Assembly: GCA_900313615.1 (NCBI GenBank)
Contig: OMRP01000002.1
Span: 248,001-312,000, forward strand
DNA length: 64,000 nucleotides
Direction of reading: 5' to 3'
Source: an uncultured Prevotellaceae bacterium
GTDB taxonomy: Bacteria > Bacteroidota > Bacteroidia > Bacteroidales > Bacteroidaceae
A program made the position numbers and the translations under genes. Each line of letters starts with the position of its first letter. The first letter of the stretch is position 1. Below, in pieces: positions 53,536 to 63,215 of this stretch. Under the pieces are notes generated by a model. The model was not told the origin of the DNA. It made no database searches and was given only the letters and a program-made list of their open reading frames with translations.

Positions 53536-54231
53536 TTAGTTCTTACCCACAGGGCGAACACTGCGCCCATTGTAACGATAAGTAGTGTGCGTATTCGTAT
53601 AGCCTGAGTCGAAAATGAGCTCATTTGCCCTGGAAGCGTCAGAAGTGCCCCATGTAGACGACCAGTAGTTGCCACTGCTGCCGACAAGAACACGAGAGGC
53701 CCCATTACGGTTGCCCGCCGCGGGCAGGAAGACGCTAGCGCCGTTTGGGCCTATGAAACAACGACCTTCCACACCGTTGACCAACGTCCATTCAGAGGTA
53801 CAGTTGTCAAGCAGTTCTCTAAACTGTTGAAGTGTTGGAATCTGCCACGATTCACCCCATTTCACGAGAGCCACGTCGTGGGTGCCGCTGATGATATCGC
53901 CGAAATCTTGTTCTTCTTCCGTATATTTCACATCCTCATCATACCAGCCATCCCCGTCGGTGTCGATACCTGTACAATATTTATATGACACAGGAGAATA
54001 TGTATTTTTCTCCTCCGTCTCGCCCCATGAGTAGTAGTCACCAAAGGCTTCAGGAGTGTCGGCACCTACATTGCAGCATGCCCACTTTGTACCACTTGGC
54101 AAACCAAGGTCAATCAAGTGGGGGTGTTTGTCATCGGGACAAGATTTTTGAATGCTCTGTTTTACATCCTGAGCTGAGACACTAACGCCGCAAGCGCAAA
54201 CAAACAAAATTGTAGAAATAACTTTTTTCAT
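53536..54231 (-). CDS. Secreted Fib_succ/DUF1566-like protein
   Basis: About 231 residues from ATG 54231, with signal peptide (KKVISTILFVCACGVSVSAQ). The body is the paralogous domain known from Fibrobacter and Bacteroidetes surface proteins: DLGLPSGTKWACCNVGADTPEAFGDYYSWGE, IPTLQQFRELLDNC, ANGSVFLPAAG-type and GNYWSSTW, ending in RYNGRSVRPV. Function unknown, probably a C-type-lectin-like surface fold. The in-frame start at 54285 adds an atypical hydrophilic N terminus. Confidence 0.85.
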   Translation of the reverse strand: MKKVISTILFVCACGVSVSAQDVKQSIQKSCPDDKHPHLIDLGLPSGTKWACCNVGADTPEAFGDYYSWGETEEKNTYSPVSYKYCTGIDTDGDGWYDEDVKYTEEEQDFGDIISGTHDVALVKWGESWQIPTLQQFRELLDNCTSEWTLVNGVEGRCFIGPNGASVFLPAAGNRNGASRVLVGSSGNYWSSTWGTSDASRANELIFDSGYTNTHTTYRYNGRSVRPVGKN

Positions 54232-54332
54232 TTCTAAATGATAATTTGAGTTTTCTATTTGATGTATTATCCAAATGGGCGGCAAATGTTCTGATGTACT
54301 AAACCCTCGAACTTAACACACCCATAGGCCTA

Positions 54333-54371
54333 ACAAAATCCGCTAAAAGTTAGACTTTTGGCGGATTTTGT
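54333..54371. terminator. Strong hairpin downstream of the POT gene
   Basis: 18-pair stem (54333-54350/54354-54371; one G-U) with loop TAG. The ends are A/T-rich (ACAAAATCCGC/GCGGATTTTGT). Confidence 0.75.
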
Positions 54372-54394
54372 CATGTAAAAGGAATAGTAATTCT

Positions 54395-55936
54395 TTATTT
54401 CGCCACTTTCTCGAGTCGTTTCATCATGGCGAACATGAATATGGCGGCGACGAGACATACGCCAAGGAAGACGCTCCAACATATCCATAGAGGCACTGCA
54501 CCCCAAAGCAAGCCTCCGACAACAACCAATTGGTTTCCTATGGCAGTGGCGACAAACCAGCCACCCATCATCATACCCTTATACTTTGGAGGAGCCACCT
54601 TAGAGACAAACGAAATACCCATCGGCGAAAGCAGCAATTCACCAAACGTCAGGATGAGATAGACACCAATAAGAAGATTTGGCGTGACATCAGCCACATG
54701 CTTGCCTACAGGTTCCCCATCCGGTCCCATCACCGTTTCCGGTGTGGGCAGTCCAAAAGAGAACAATGCCATGAGGGCATACGCGGCGGCGGCTACTATC
54801 ATACCGTAAGCAATCTTTCGCGGTGCCGATGGCTCCTTTCCTTTCGCCGACAGCGCACCGAAGATTGCCATTGACACCGGTGTCAATGCCACCACATAGA
54901 AGGGGTTGAACTGTTGGAAAATAGGAGCAGAAATGCCAATCTCACCCTCAAGGAGTGAATACTTATAGACCAATAGTGCCACGGCAACGATGATGACAGC
55001 AGCGGAGATATAGCGTCCTTTCGCCGTCTTGCTTTGGAAGAGGGAGAATCCAGCATAGACGATAAAGATAATCAGCACCAGGTTCCACACATCAAAGGCC
55101 ATACTCTGCACTCCCGAAGAGGTCTGACTGGTGAACTCGTCAGCGAAATAGGTCAGCGACAAGCCATTTTGGTGGAAAGCCATCCAGAAGAAGATAACCA
55201 CCGCGAAGACTAGACAAAGCGCGACGATACGTTGTTTGGTCTCTTCCTTCGACAGTTCGGGTTCGGCAGTAGCCGCACTGTTGGCCACGGCATCCTTTTT
55301 CTTTCCCCCTTCAGTATGTCGGAACGTTTTCCGGAAAATGTAATAGATAGCGATAGAAAGGATAAGCGAGGCACAGGCTACTGCAAAAGAGAAGTGGTAA
55401 GCATCGTTGGATGAATAGCCCATTGAAGTCTCTGCATACTCTTTAATCTTGATGGCTGCTGTAGGAGCAAAGAGTGCACCGATATTGATAGCCATGTAGA
55501 AGATGGAGAAACCAGCATCGCGTTTATCGGCATACTTCGGGTCATCGTATAGATTACCCACCATCACCTGCAAGTTACCTTTGAACAGTCCCGTTCCGAA
55601 ACCGATGAGCAACAGTGCTGCGAGCATGACCAACAAGGCAACCTTGTCGCCTCCCAGCGGCACACTAAGGAGCAAATATCCCAAAAACATGATAACGATA
55701 CCTGTCGTTACCATTTTTCCAAAGCCGAACTTGTCGGCCAATATGCCGCCTATCAGCGGGAAGAAATACACGAACATGAGAAAAGAGCTGTATATGGTGC
55801 CTGCCACGGCTGGCGACAATCCATAGTTAGCCCTTAGAAACAACGCGAACACGGCCAACATTGTATAGTAACCGAATCGCTCACCTGTGTTGGCCAATGC
55901 CAACGCAAATAGTCCTTTAGGTTGTCCTTCAAACAT
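54395..55936 (-). CDS. POT-family proton-coupled peptide transporter
   Basis: The 513-residue transporter has an N-terminal ERFGYYTMLAVFALFL motif (the ExxER-type region of POT), the signature GGILADKFGFGKMV, and FKGNLQVMVGNLYDDPKYADKRDAGFSIFYMAINIGALFAP, all of which are PTR2/POT hallmarks. It imports di- and tripeptides with protons. It starts 23 bases after the PorT-like gene on the same strand and may be cotranscribed. Together with the S9 peptidase nearby it suggests growth on peptides. Confidence 0.93.
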   Translation of the reverse strand: MFEGQPKGLFALALANTGERFGYYTMLAVFALFLRANYGLSPAVAGTIYSSFLMFVYFFPLIGGILADKFGFGKMVTTGIVIMFLGYLLLSVPLGGDKVALLVMLAALLLIGFGTGLFKGNLQVMVGNLYDDPKYADKRDAGFSIFYMAINIGALFAPTAAIKIKEYAETSMGYSSNDAYHFSFAVACASLILSIAIYYIFRKTFRHTEGGKKKDAVANSAATAEPELSKEETKQRIVALCLVFAVVIFFWMAFHQNGLSLTYFADEFTSQTSSGVQSMAFDVWNLVLIIFIVYAGFSLFQSKTAKGRYISAAVIIVAVALLVYKYSLLEGEIGISAPIFQQFNPFYVVALTPVSMAIFGALSAKGKEPSAPRKIAYGMIVAAAAYALMALFSFGLPTPETVMGPDGEPVGKHVADVTPNLLIGVYLILTFGELLLSPMGISFVSKVAPPKYKGMMMGGWFVATAIGNQLVVVGGLLWGAVPLWICWSVFLGVCLVAAIFMFAMMKRLEKVAK

Positions 55937-55959
55937 AATGTTATTATTTTAAGGTTTTA

Positions 55960-56709
55960 TTACTTCGTCTTCATGATGTCGAAGAGGTAAGACATCTTGA
56001 TAACAATATTACCGATGTTAGACTTACCAAAGAAATCTTTCTTCGAGTCGCCGTAGATATTTCCCAGTCCGTAGTAGTAGCGTCCTTCTATCATAAAATG
56101 CCCCATGCCCGGTATCGAATATTCCATACCCAGACCAGCGGCGATACCATAGTCAAACTTATGTTCCACCGCCATGTCGTATTGGGCGGAAGTCTTGTTG
56201 GCGCGGTCTTCAGCATTATAATCACTGGTATTGAAGTTTGCGGATGTGCTCTCGCTTATGTATATGCCAAACTGTGGACCAGCATGAAAGAAGAACTGTG
56301 CGCCTTTCTGTTCACGTCCCCAACCCAAATGAGCGAAGATGGGTATCTGCACATAGTTGATGGTTCGGCTGTACTCTTCAGCCACTCCCGTAGAGGCGTT
56401 GATTACCGGTTGGTCAAATGTATCGAGAATCTTTTCTTTCCAACCTATCGACGCGAAATTCACCTCCGCCATGACCGAGCAGATGCTGCTGTAGTATTTC
56501 TCACACACATAACGGGCTGTGATGCCACCTGTGACACCTCCATGCATAGACTGCGATACGGTGGGCTTGAAACCCACGTTGCTCAGCACATACCCTGCAT
56601 TCACACCTACGGCAAAATCGTTGCGGTGTTCACCAATCTGCGCTTTGACTTGTGTCGTCAGGATCGTGATAAACAGTATAGCGATGGCTAAGCGTTTGGT
56701 ATTGAACAT
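55960..56709 (-). CDS. PorT-family outer-membrane beta-barrel protein
   Basis: About 249 residues from ATG 56709, with signal peptide (LAIAILFITILTTQVKAQ). The rest fits the eight-stranded PorT/OmpA-like barrel: FAVGVNAGYVLSNVGFKPTV, YVQIPIFAHLGWG, FHAGPQFGIYISE, GMEYSIPGMGHFMIEGRYYYGLGNI. Related proteins act in type IX secretion or as simple barrel porins; which applies here is unclear. It follows the LysM/receptor gene by 32 bases. Confidence 0.87.
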   Translation of the reverse strand: MFNTKRLAIAILFITILTTQVKAQIGEHRNDFAVGVNAGYVLSNVGFKPTVSQSMHGGVTGGITARYVCEKYYSSICSVMAEVNFASIGWKEKILDTFDQPVINASTGVAEEYSRTINYVQIPIFAHLGWGREQKGAQFFFHAGPQFGIYISESTSANFNTSDYNAEDRANKTSAQYDMAVEHKFDYGIAAGLGMEYSIPGMGHFMIEGRYYYGLGNIYGDSKKDFFGKSNIGNIVIKMSYLFDIMKTK

Positions 56710-56741
56710 TGAATAGTATGGAAATCGGTATGACAATAGGT

Positions 56742-58106
56742 TCAATAACTTATGGCCTCTATGGTGCGGTCTGTACGGTAATGTACAAACATGAAGTTGG
56801 CGTTTTTGTAACCCTTCCCTTGTTTCTTGAAATGCAACGGAGTCTGAACCGACTTATAGGCTATCTGTCCCTTGCTGCCCGTAAACGCTTCGCCATACTG
56901 AGCCAAACCACCAATGAAGAAACAACCGTGGTCGAAACCAGTGAGTGCGAAACGTGGCAACCCGTTGACATCCATGTCAAGGTTGAATTTCTTCGTGTAT
57001 GACTGTTCCACCCATTTGGTGTCACGCGACAACGCGTTATAGAAGAAATAAGTTGGGATATACACGTCGTATTTGAAATAGAGGTCTTGGTAAGCCTGTG
57101 TATACATAAGCCATTCTGTATATCCGAGCATCGACACATTGATGTTTTTGTTGGCGGCGGTCAGGATATTCAATTTGGCAAAGGTCTCGTTGAGTTTCGG
57201 CGAACGTTCGGTGTTGAGGATGACCACGTTAGGCTTCGACAAGTCGAAAGCCCTGGCAAAATCGTTCTCACTCGTCGACAGACTGGTAAGCGAATATTTG
57301 ATGCCTTTCTTCTCCAACATCTTCCTCAGTTGAGAGGTGAACTTTCCCTTCGACGAGGCAGCATCCTGGGCGTCGATGATGACAGGATGGAATGACACAA
57401 AACGCTCAGCGAATTTCTCAATGGCCATCTCGTCCATCTCCTCGTTCGACTGGTAAACCTGGAACACATTTTCATATTTCTTCGTCGGCTCCCCTTCGAT
57501 GGAAAATGGTATGACCATCTTGATGCCATTGGCCTTGCAGAACTCAGCCAGCGGTTTCACCATCTCTGTATAAAGCGGACCGATGATAAGGTCGCACTCG
57601 GCAGCACCCTTCTCCTTGAGCGTGTTCTGTATATCGGCTCCCTTGGGGACATTCCATGCATGTACATCCACTTTAATGCTGTCCTTGGCCACACGGTCGA
57701 AGGCCAGCAGCAGTCCACGGTAATATTCCACCATACGTTGGCCGTCACCGTCGTTGTTGTGCAAGGGAAGCATCACGCCCACCTTCACCAACTTAGTCTT
57801 CGATGTCTGCACCGGTTGCGTGACAGGAGCGGTCTGGGAACCTTGAGGAGTCTGGGTGGCAGGAGTAGCCTGTCCTTCGGGAATATTGATGTAGTCGCCT
57901 TTTTTCAGTTCATAACCCGGCATCTTCATCTCGGGGTTAGCGGCGATGAGTTGGTCCTGTGTGATACCATATTGCTTGGCGATACCATAAATGGTCTCAC
58001 TCTTCTTCACCTTATGCTGGGTTTGAATCTTCACGGACTGTGCCATTGCTTGCAAGCCAATCAGCAATGCCACCACGAATAACGAATATTTCAACAGAAT
58101 TTTCAT
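56742..58106 (-). CDS. LysM plus periplasmic-binding-like (type 1) protein
   Basis: The 454-residue exported protein has a signal peptide (YSLFVVALLIGLQAMAQ), one LysM domain (about 30-77: HKVKKSETIYGIAKQYGITQDQLIAANPEM), a Pro/Thr/Gln linker, and a type 1 periplasmic-binding fold (about 105-454, starting KVGVMLPLHNNDGDGQRMVEYYRGLLLAF). LysM would anchor it to peptidoglycan and the second domain may bind a small ligand. This architecture is widespread in Bacteroidetes with unknown ligand. It precedes the PorT-like gene on the same strand. Confidence 0.9.
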   Translation of the reverse strand: MKILLKYSLFVVALLIGLQAMAQSVKIQTQHKVKKSETIYGIAKQYGITQDQLIAANPEMKMPGYELKKGDYINIPEGQATPATQTPQGSQTAPVTQPVQTSKTKLVKVGVMLPLHNNDGDGQRMVEYYRGLLLAFDRVAKDSIKVDVHAWNVPKGADIQNTLKEKGAAECDLIIGPLYTEMVKPLAEFCKANGIKMVIPFSIEGEPTKKYENVFQVYQSNEEMDEMAIEKFAERFVSFHPVIIDAQDAASSKGKFTSQLRKMLEKKGIKYSLTSLSTSENDFARAFDLSKPNVVILNTERSPKLNETFAKLNILTAANKNINVSMLGYTEWLMYTQAYQDLYFKYDVYIPTYFFYNALSRDTKWVEQSYTKKFNLDMDVNGLPRFALTGFDHGCFFIGGLAQYGEAFTGSKGQIAYKSVQTPLHFKKQGKGYKNANFMFVHYRTDRTIEAISY

Positions 58107-58195
58107 ATTTCTTTTTTAGTTAGGATGGATGAGCATGGAAGTATAACCAGCAACTTGTCGAATCGCTTACCTTCAACTACTCATATTACTTGCTG

Positions 58196-58227
58196 CAAAG
58201 ATAATGCAAAAATGGTTGGTAAGCAAA
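58196..58227 (-). promoter_or_regulatory. Promoter of the LysM-PorT-POT unit
   Basis: On the minus strand TTTG (58227-58224), 20 bases, TATCTTTG (58203-58196): exact consensus. Leader about 85 nt. Confidence 0.75.
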
Positions 58228-58267
58228 AATAAATCCATCATTTTTTCGTTGATTGAAGAGAAAACAG

Positions 58268-58275
58268 TACTTTTG
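58268..58275 (+). promoter_or_regulatory. -7 box adjacent to the start of the gliding-type gene
   Basis: TACTTTTG ends 4 bases before the ATG at 58280, as with malQ, so a leaderless transcript is likely. Confidence 0.5.
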
Positions 58276-58279
58276 CATA

Positions 58280-59011
58280 ATGACGAAACGAATAATTTTT
58301 CTACTGATATTGTCCATATCTTTGTGCCACAACATGTTGGCACAAGATGATGACACGCCGATGATTAACCCCACGGCCACCTACACCAACTACAAAGGGG
58401 AGACGGAAACAAGCACCAACTACAGTGACAACGCTCCGCTCACCGGTGTTTTTGTAGCCAATCCGACGAACACTGATGGATGGAACTGCTATTACGAATG
58501 GCGATTTACGCGCGAAAACGAGACGGAGCCATACCTCATCCGTTACGAGGAAGACACCGAATATGTGTTTAAAGAAGCAGGCACACATCTCATCATGCTC
58601 TACGCCACCTTCACCAAGGGCAGCAAAACCATTGAATATACCGATGAATACTGGGGCCAAGAGATGTCTCCGTTAAGTGTGACCATCAGTGAAAGCAAAC
58701 TCATTATGCCCAATGCGTTCTCTCCCAATCACGACCAGCGAAACGACACTTATAAAGTGAAGGAATACCAAAGTCTGATAGAGTTCCACGCCACCATTTA
58801 CAACCGTTGGGGACAGAAACTATATGAGTGGGACGACCCAGCAGCAGAGGGATGGGATGGCACGTTCCACGGAAAAGACGTGAAACAGGGCGTGTATTTC
58901 GTGGAAGTTGTGGCCAAAGGAGCTGACGGGCGTACCTATCACGTCCGAAGCGACGTGAACTTGCTCCGTGGATATACGGAAAGTACCAAAACAAGTACGG
59001 GTGGCGAATAA
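58280..59011 (+). CDS. Gliding-motility-associated C-terminal domain protein
   Basis: 243 residues from ATG 58280 (signal peptide RIIFLLILSISLCHNMLAQ). Residues 25-145 form a PKD-like beta domain; the C terminus carries the CHU_C/gliding-type domain (IMPNAFSPNHDQRNDTYKVKEY, FHATIYNRWGQKLYEWDD, GKDVKQGVYFVEVVAKGADGR). This domain is a type IX secretion or surface-anchoring module in Bacteroidetes. An in-frame start at 58253 is less likely given the promoter position. Its partner proteins are not in the window. Confidence 0.87.
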   Translation: MTKRIIFLLILSISLCHNMLAQDDDTPMINPTATYTNYKGETETSTNYSDNAPLTGVFVANPTNTDGWNCYYEWRFTRENETEPYLIRYEEDTEYVFKEAGTHLIMLYATFTKGSKTIEYTDEYWGQEMSPLSVTISESKLIMPNAFSPNHDQRNDTYKVKEYQSLIEFHATIYNRWGQKLYEWDDPAAEGWDGTFHGKDVKQGVYFVEVVAKGADGRTYHVRSDVNLLRGYTESTKTSTGGE

Positions 59012-59115
59012 TAATGACACGTGACATATCTCACTATATCGTTATTCCGAATTACCATCATTTCGTCATTGCGAAACGCTGTTTTCCGAAATAACGAACT
59101 GCGAACTACTGAAAA

Positions 59116-61956
59116 ATGCAACGGGAAGACGACAAACTGAACGTATGGGGTGCCCGCGTCCACAACTTGAAGAATGTGGATGTTGAGATTCCACGCGGTC
59201 AACTGACAGTTATTACAGGCCTCTCGGGAAGCGGCAAATCATCGTTGGCCTTCGACACCATTTTCGCCGAAGGACAACGCCGATACATTGAGACCTTCTC
59301 GGCCTATGCCCGCAATTTTCTGGGGGGTATGGAAAGACCCGATGTAGACAAGATAACAGGTCTGAGTCCCGTCATCAGCATCGAACAGAAAACGACAAAC
59401 AAGAACCCACGAAGCACCGTGGGAACCACAACGGAGATATACGACTATCTACGCTTGCTTTTCGCTCGTGCGGGAACGGCCTACAGTTATGCCACTGGCG
59501 AGCCGATGGTGAAATACACCGAAGAACAGGTGCTCGAGATGATTATGCAGGACTATGCCGGACGGCGTATCTACCTGCTCGCGCCGTTGGTGCGACAGCG
59601 CAAGGGCCACTACCGCGAACTGTTCGAGAGCATGCGCCGCAAGGGATACCTTTGGGTGCGCATCGATGGTGAGATGCGTGAGATAGAACGTGGCATGAAG
59701 GTGGACCGTTACAAGAACCACAACATCGAGGTGGTGATTGACAAACTCGGTGTGAACCTGAAGGACGAAGAACGGTTGCGCAAAAGCGTCGACACAGCCA
59801 TGCGTCAAGGCGACGGCGTGCTGATGATTCTTGACAAAGATAGCGGTACGCTGAAGAACTACTCCAAACGGCTGATGTGCCCCACCACAGGTATGTCGTA
59901 TGCCGACCCAGCACCCAACCGTTTCTCTTTCAATTCCCCCGAAGGAGCTTGTCCCCGATGCAAGGGACTGGGCGTCATCAACGAAATCGACTTGGGCAAA
60001 GTGATTCCCGACCGCAGTATTTCGATACACGATGGAGGCATTGTGCCTTTAGGACGCTATAAGAACCAGATGATATTCTGGCAGATAGGCGCCATCCTCG
60101 AACGTTACGAACTGACACTGAAGACACCCATCGCCGACATTCCTGAAGACGCACTCAACGAGATTCTCTACGGCACCATAGGAAACGTACGCATATCCAA
60201 AGACCTCGTACATACGTCGAGCGACTATTTCATCGCCTATGACGGAGTCATCAAATACCTGCGCACGGTGATGGAAAACGACGACAGCGCCAGTGGACAG
60301 AAATGGGCCGACCAATTCCTCGACACCTGTACCTGCCCTGAATGCCACGGACAACGACTCAACAGAGAGTCGCTATCATACCGCATCTGGAACAAGAACA
60401 TCGCTGAGGTGGCACATCTTGACCTGGATGAGTTGGAACGGTGGACTGGTGAATGTGGCGCCCATCTGGGCAAGAAAGAGGCGACCATCGCAGAAGAGAT
60501 TCTCAAGGAAATTCGCACGCGCACACAGTTTCTGCTCGAGGTGGGACTCAACTACCTCAGTTTAGACCGTCCTTCTGCCAGTTTGTCAGGCGGCGAGAGC
60601 CAACGCATACGCCTGGCCACACAAATAGGCAGCCAGTTGGTGAACGTGCTTTATATTCTCGACGAGCCGAGCATCGGCCTTCACCAACGTGACAACAACC
60701 GTTTGGTGAACAGTCTGAAACGTCTGCGTGACCTGGGCAACACCATCATCGTGGTAGAACACGACAAGGACATGATGCTTGCCGCCGATTATATCGTCGA
60801 CATCGGACCGAAGGCGGGGCGCAAAGGAGGCGAGGTGGTGTTCCAAGGAACACCTGCCGATATGCTGAAGCAGTCGACCATCACAAGCGACTACCTCAAC
60901 GGCCGGCGCAGCATCCCCGTGCCCTCCGTACGTCGTCCAGGCAATGGACGAGTACTCACCCTCCGTGGCGCCTCAGGCAATAACCTTCAACATATCGACG
61001 TGAGTTTCCCCCTAGGTTCGCTCATCGTCGTAACAGGGGTGAGTGGCAGTGGGAAGTCAACCCTCATCAACGAGACACTGCAGCCCATATTGAGCCAGCA
61101 TTTCTACCGCTCGCTAAAGAAGCCTATGCCCTATGACAGCATAGAGGGGCTCGAATATATCGACAAGGTGGTGAACGTCGACCAGAGTCCAATCGGCCGA
61201 ACGCCACGCAGCAACCCCGCCACCTATACGGGTGTGTTTAGCGACATCCGTTCGTTGTTCGTGGGCTTGCCCGAAGCCAAGGTTAGGGGCTACAAAGCGG
61301 GACGTTTCAGTTTCAACGTAAAGGGAGGCCGTTGCGAGACCTGTGGCGGCAACGGATACAAGACCATCGAGATGAATTTTCTGCCCGACGTGATGGTGCC
61401 CTGCGAGGTGTGCCACGGCAAGCGTTATAACCGAGAAACACTGGAGGTACGCTACAAGGGCAAGTCAATCGCCGACGTTCTCGACATGACCATCAACCAG
61501 GCGGTGGAGTTCTTTGAGAATGTGCCATCTATCCTACAGAAAATCAAGACCATACAAGATGTGGGATTAGGATATATCAAACTAGGGCAGCCCTCAACCA
61601 CCCTTTCCGGTGGCGAGAGCCAGCGAGTGAAACTGGCCACCGAACTGTCAAAGCGCGACACTGGTAAGACGATGTACATCCTCGACGAGCCCACCACGGG
61701 ACTACATTTTGAAGACATACGCATTCTGATGGAGGTCATCAACCGTTTGGTGAACCGCGGCAATACCGTCATTATCATTGAGCACAACCTTGACGTGATA
61801 AAACTAGCAGACCATATCATCGACATGGGACCTGATGGCGGACGCGGTGGCGGACAAGTACTCTTCGCCGGTACACCCGAAGCGCTCGTCGAAAGCGGTG
61901 TGGGCTATACCGCACATTTTTTGAAGGAAAGCCTCATCCAAGACACCCCTGCATAA
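59116..61956 (+). CDS. uvrA: Excinuclease ABC subunit A
   Basis: The 946-residue ATPase finds bulky DNA lesions in nucleotide excision repair. Two ABC modules: GLSGSGKSSLAFDT (N-terminal) and [14 protein letters not shown] (C-terminal), with signatures LSGGESQRIRLATQIG and LSGGESQRVKLATELS. The second zinc site is intact (CETCGGNGY ... CEVCHGKRYN). The first is CPTTG ... CPRCKGLG and so lacks one of its four cysteines. Full length otherwise. It stands alone behind a short spacer. Confidence 0.96.
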   Translation: MQREDDKLNVWGARVHNLKNVDVEIPRGQLTVITGLSGSGKSSLAFDTIFAEGQRRYIETFSAYARNFLGGMERPDVDKITGLSPVISIEQKTTNKNPRSTVGTTTEIYDYLRLLFARAGTAYSYATGEPMVKYTEEQVLEMIMQDYAGRRIYLLAPLVRQRKGHYRELFESMRRKGYLWVRIDGEMREIERGMKVDRYKNHNIEVVIDKLGVNLKDEERLRKSVDTAMRQGDGVLMILDKDSGTLKNYSKRLMCPTTGMSYADPAPNRFSFNSPEGACPRCKGLGVINEIDLGKVIPDRSISIHDGGIVPLGRYKNQMIFWQIGAILERYELTLKTPIADIPEDALNEILYGTIGNVRISKDLVHTSSDYFIAYDGVIKYLRTVMENDDSASGQKWADQFLDTCTCPECHGQRLNRESLSYRIWNKNIAEVAHLDLDELERWTGECGAHLGKKEATIAEEILKEIRTRTQFLLEVGLNYLSLDRPSASLSGGESQRIRLATQIGSQLVNVLYILDEPSIGLHQRDNNRLVNSLKRLRDLGNTIIVVEHDKDMMLAADYIVDIGPKAGRKGGEVVFQGTPADMLKQSTITSDYLNGRRSIPVPSVRRPGNGRVLTLRGASGNNLQHIDVSFPLGSLIVVTGVSGSGKSTLINETLQPILSQHFYRSLKKPMPYDSIEGLEYIDKVVNVDQSPIGRTPRSNPATYTGVFSDIRSLFVGLPEAKVRGYKAGRFSFNVKGGRCETCGGNGYKTIEMNFLPDVMVPCEVCHGKRYNRETLEVRYKGKSIADVLDMTINQAVEFFENVPSILQKIKTIQDVGLGYIKLGQPSTTLSGGESQRVKLATELSKRDTGKTMYILDEPTTGLHFEDIRILMEVINRLVNRGNTVIIIEHNLDVIKLADHIIDMGPDGGRGGGQVLFAGTPEALVESGVGYTAHFLKESLIQDTPA

Positions 61957-62061
61957 AGATTCTGTGAGATTTTTCGTTATGCCGGGATGACGTAATTTGT
62001 TAAATCATTATCACGGAATTACGAAAAGATGAAATTACCAAAGAAAAATTATCTCCAAAAA
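61957..62061 (+). other. Spacer after uvrA
   Basis: About 100 AT-rich bases with degraded repeat-family sequence (TTTCGTTATGCCGGGATGACG, ACGGAATTACGAAAAG). No gene seen. Confidence 0.5.
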
Positions 62062-62092
62062 TTTGCTCGCTCAACAAAAAGCATTAACTTTG
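62062..62092 (+). promoter_or_regulatory. Promoter of a candidate small RNA
   Basis: TTTG 62062-62065, 19 bases, TAACTTTG 62085-62092: exact consensus, with a hairpin and T run 60 bases downstream. Confidence 0.7.
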
Positions 62093-62097
62093 CATTG

Positions 62098-62165
62098 CGA
62101 AACTTTAGCAATTGCACGAGGCATCCGTAGGCGAGCGAGCTGATCGGGTGTCTCACTATTTTTTG
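62098..62165 (+). ncRNA. Candidate small RNA or attenuator upstream of the Sel1 gene
   Basis: About 68 nt from the predicted start to a T6 run (62159-62164). A 10-pair stem joins 62118-62127 to 62145-62154 (two G-U) with a 17-base loop (TAGGCGAGCGAGCTGAT). A small TTGC/GCAA hairpin may precede it. A second complete promoter follows at once for the Sel1 gene, so this unit is likely a separate transcript rather than a leader. Confidence 0.5.
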
Positions 62166-62173
62166 CCCAATCT

Positions 62174-62204
62174 TTTGCACTTTAGAAATTATTGTTTATT
62201 TTTG
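62174..62204 (+). promoter_or_regulatory. Promoter of the Sel1-repeat gene
   Basis: TTTG 62174-62177, 19 bases, TATTTTTG 62197-62204. It excludes the in-frame ATG at 62192 as start and supports ATG 62264. Confidence 0.78.
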
Positions 62205-62263
62205 CAACAGCAATCATTCATTTAACCTTCGGAAGTAAAAAGGAAAGTAAAAAATATCTCATC

Positions 62264-63193
62264 ATGAAAAAAATCCATCAAATCATCATCATGGCGGTGG
62301 CACTTATGCTGTCTACGCCCATACAAGCCCAGGAATCTGGCGATAACCCCGAGGACTTGGCTATCCAGCAACTGCGGCAGCAAGCTGAATCCGGCGATGC
62401 CATCTCACAGTTTAACCTTGGCAACCGCTACCATGACGGCAGTGGTGTGAAACAGAGTTACAAAGAAGCGGTAAAATGGTATGAGAAAGCGGCCGAACAG
62501 GGACTGATGTACGCCCAATATAATTTGGGTGTCAGTTATCAGAACGGACAAGGAGTGAAACAGAATTTCACCAAGGCGGCAGAATATTTCCGTATGGCTG
62601 CCGACCAGGGTTATCCCAATGCCATGCTCAACCTGGGAAATGCCTATTTCGCAGGACAGGGAGTGAAGCAAGATCTTGACCAAGCCACATACTGGTATAC
62701 CAAAGCCTCGGAGAACGGCATTCTCAGCGGCACACTGAACCTAGCTAACGCCTATTACCGTGGACAGGGTGTGGAGCAAAACTTCACACGCGCTTTCCGC
62801 CTGTATCAGGTATGCGCCGCACAAGACCACCCCATGGCTCTGCTGATGTTGGGCAACTGCTACGAGAAAGGAACAGGTGTAGACGTTGACTATGAGCAGG
62901 CATTGAACTACTACAACAAGGCGGCAGCTCTCGGACAGACATCGGCATACAACAATCTGGGACGGATGTATGCGGAAGGAAAAGGTGTGGAGACCGACTA
63001 CCAGAAAGCATTGGAACTTTATACCATCGCCCGTGAAAGTGGTAATGTGGAAGCCATCTATAATATTGCCGCTTTGTATTACGACGGTCTTGGTGTTCCC
63101 AAAGACCGCAAGATGGCAAAGCAACTGATGAAAGAAGCTGCCAAGAAAGGATTATATAGCGCTCAGTATTTCTTAGACAACAATAAGTTCTAA
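62264..63193 (+). CDS. Secreted Sel1-repeat protein
   Basis: About 309 residues from ATG 62264, with signal peptide (QIIIMAVALMLSTPIQAQ). Seven or so Sel1-like repeats of 36 residues follow (AISQFNLGNRYHDGSGVKQSYKEAVKWYEKAAEQG and copies). Sel1 repeats form a TPR-like solenoid for protein contacts; exported members are common in Bacteroidetes. Role unknown. Confidence 0.9.
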   Translation: MKKIHQIIIMAVALMLSTPIQAQESGDNPEDLAIQQLRQQAESGDAISQFNLGNRYHDGSGVKQSYKEAVKWYEKAAEQGLMYAQYNLGVSYQNGQGVKQNFTKAAEYFRMAADQGYPNAMLNLGNAYFAGQGVKQDLDQATYWYTKASENGILSGTLNLANAYYRGQGVEQNFTRAFRLYQVCAAQDHPMALLMLGNCYEKGTGVDVDYEQALNYYNKAAALGQTSAYNNLGRMYAEGKGVETDYQKALELYTIARESGNVEAIYNIAALYYDGLGVPKDRKMAKQLMKEAAKKGLYSAQYFLDNNKF

Positions 63194-63215
63194 GTACATT
63201 TGGAAATGCCCCAAT

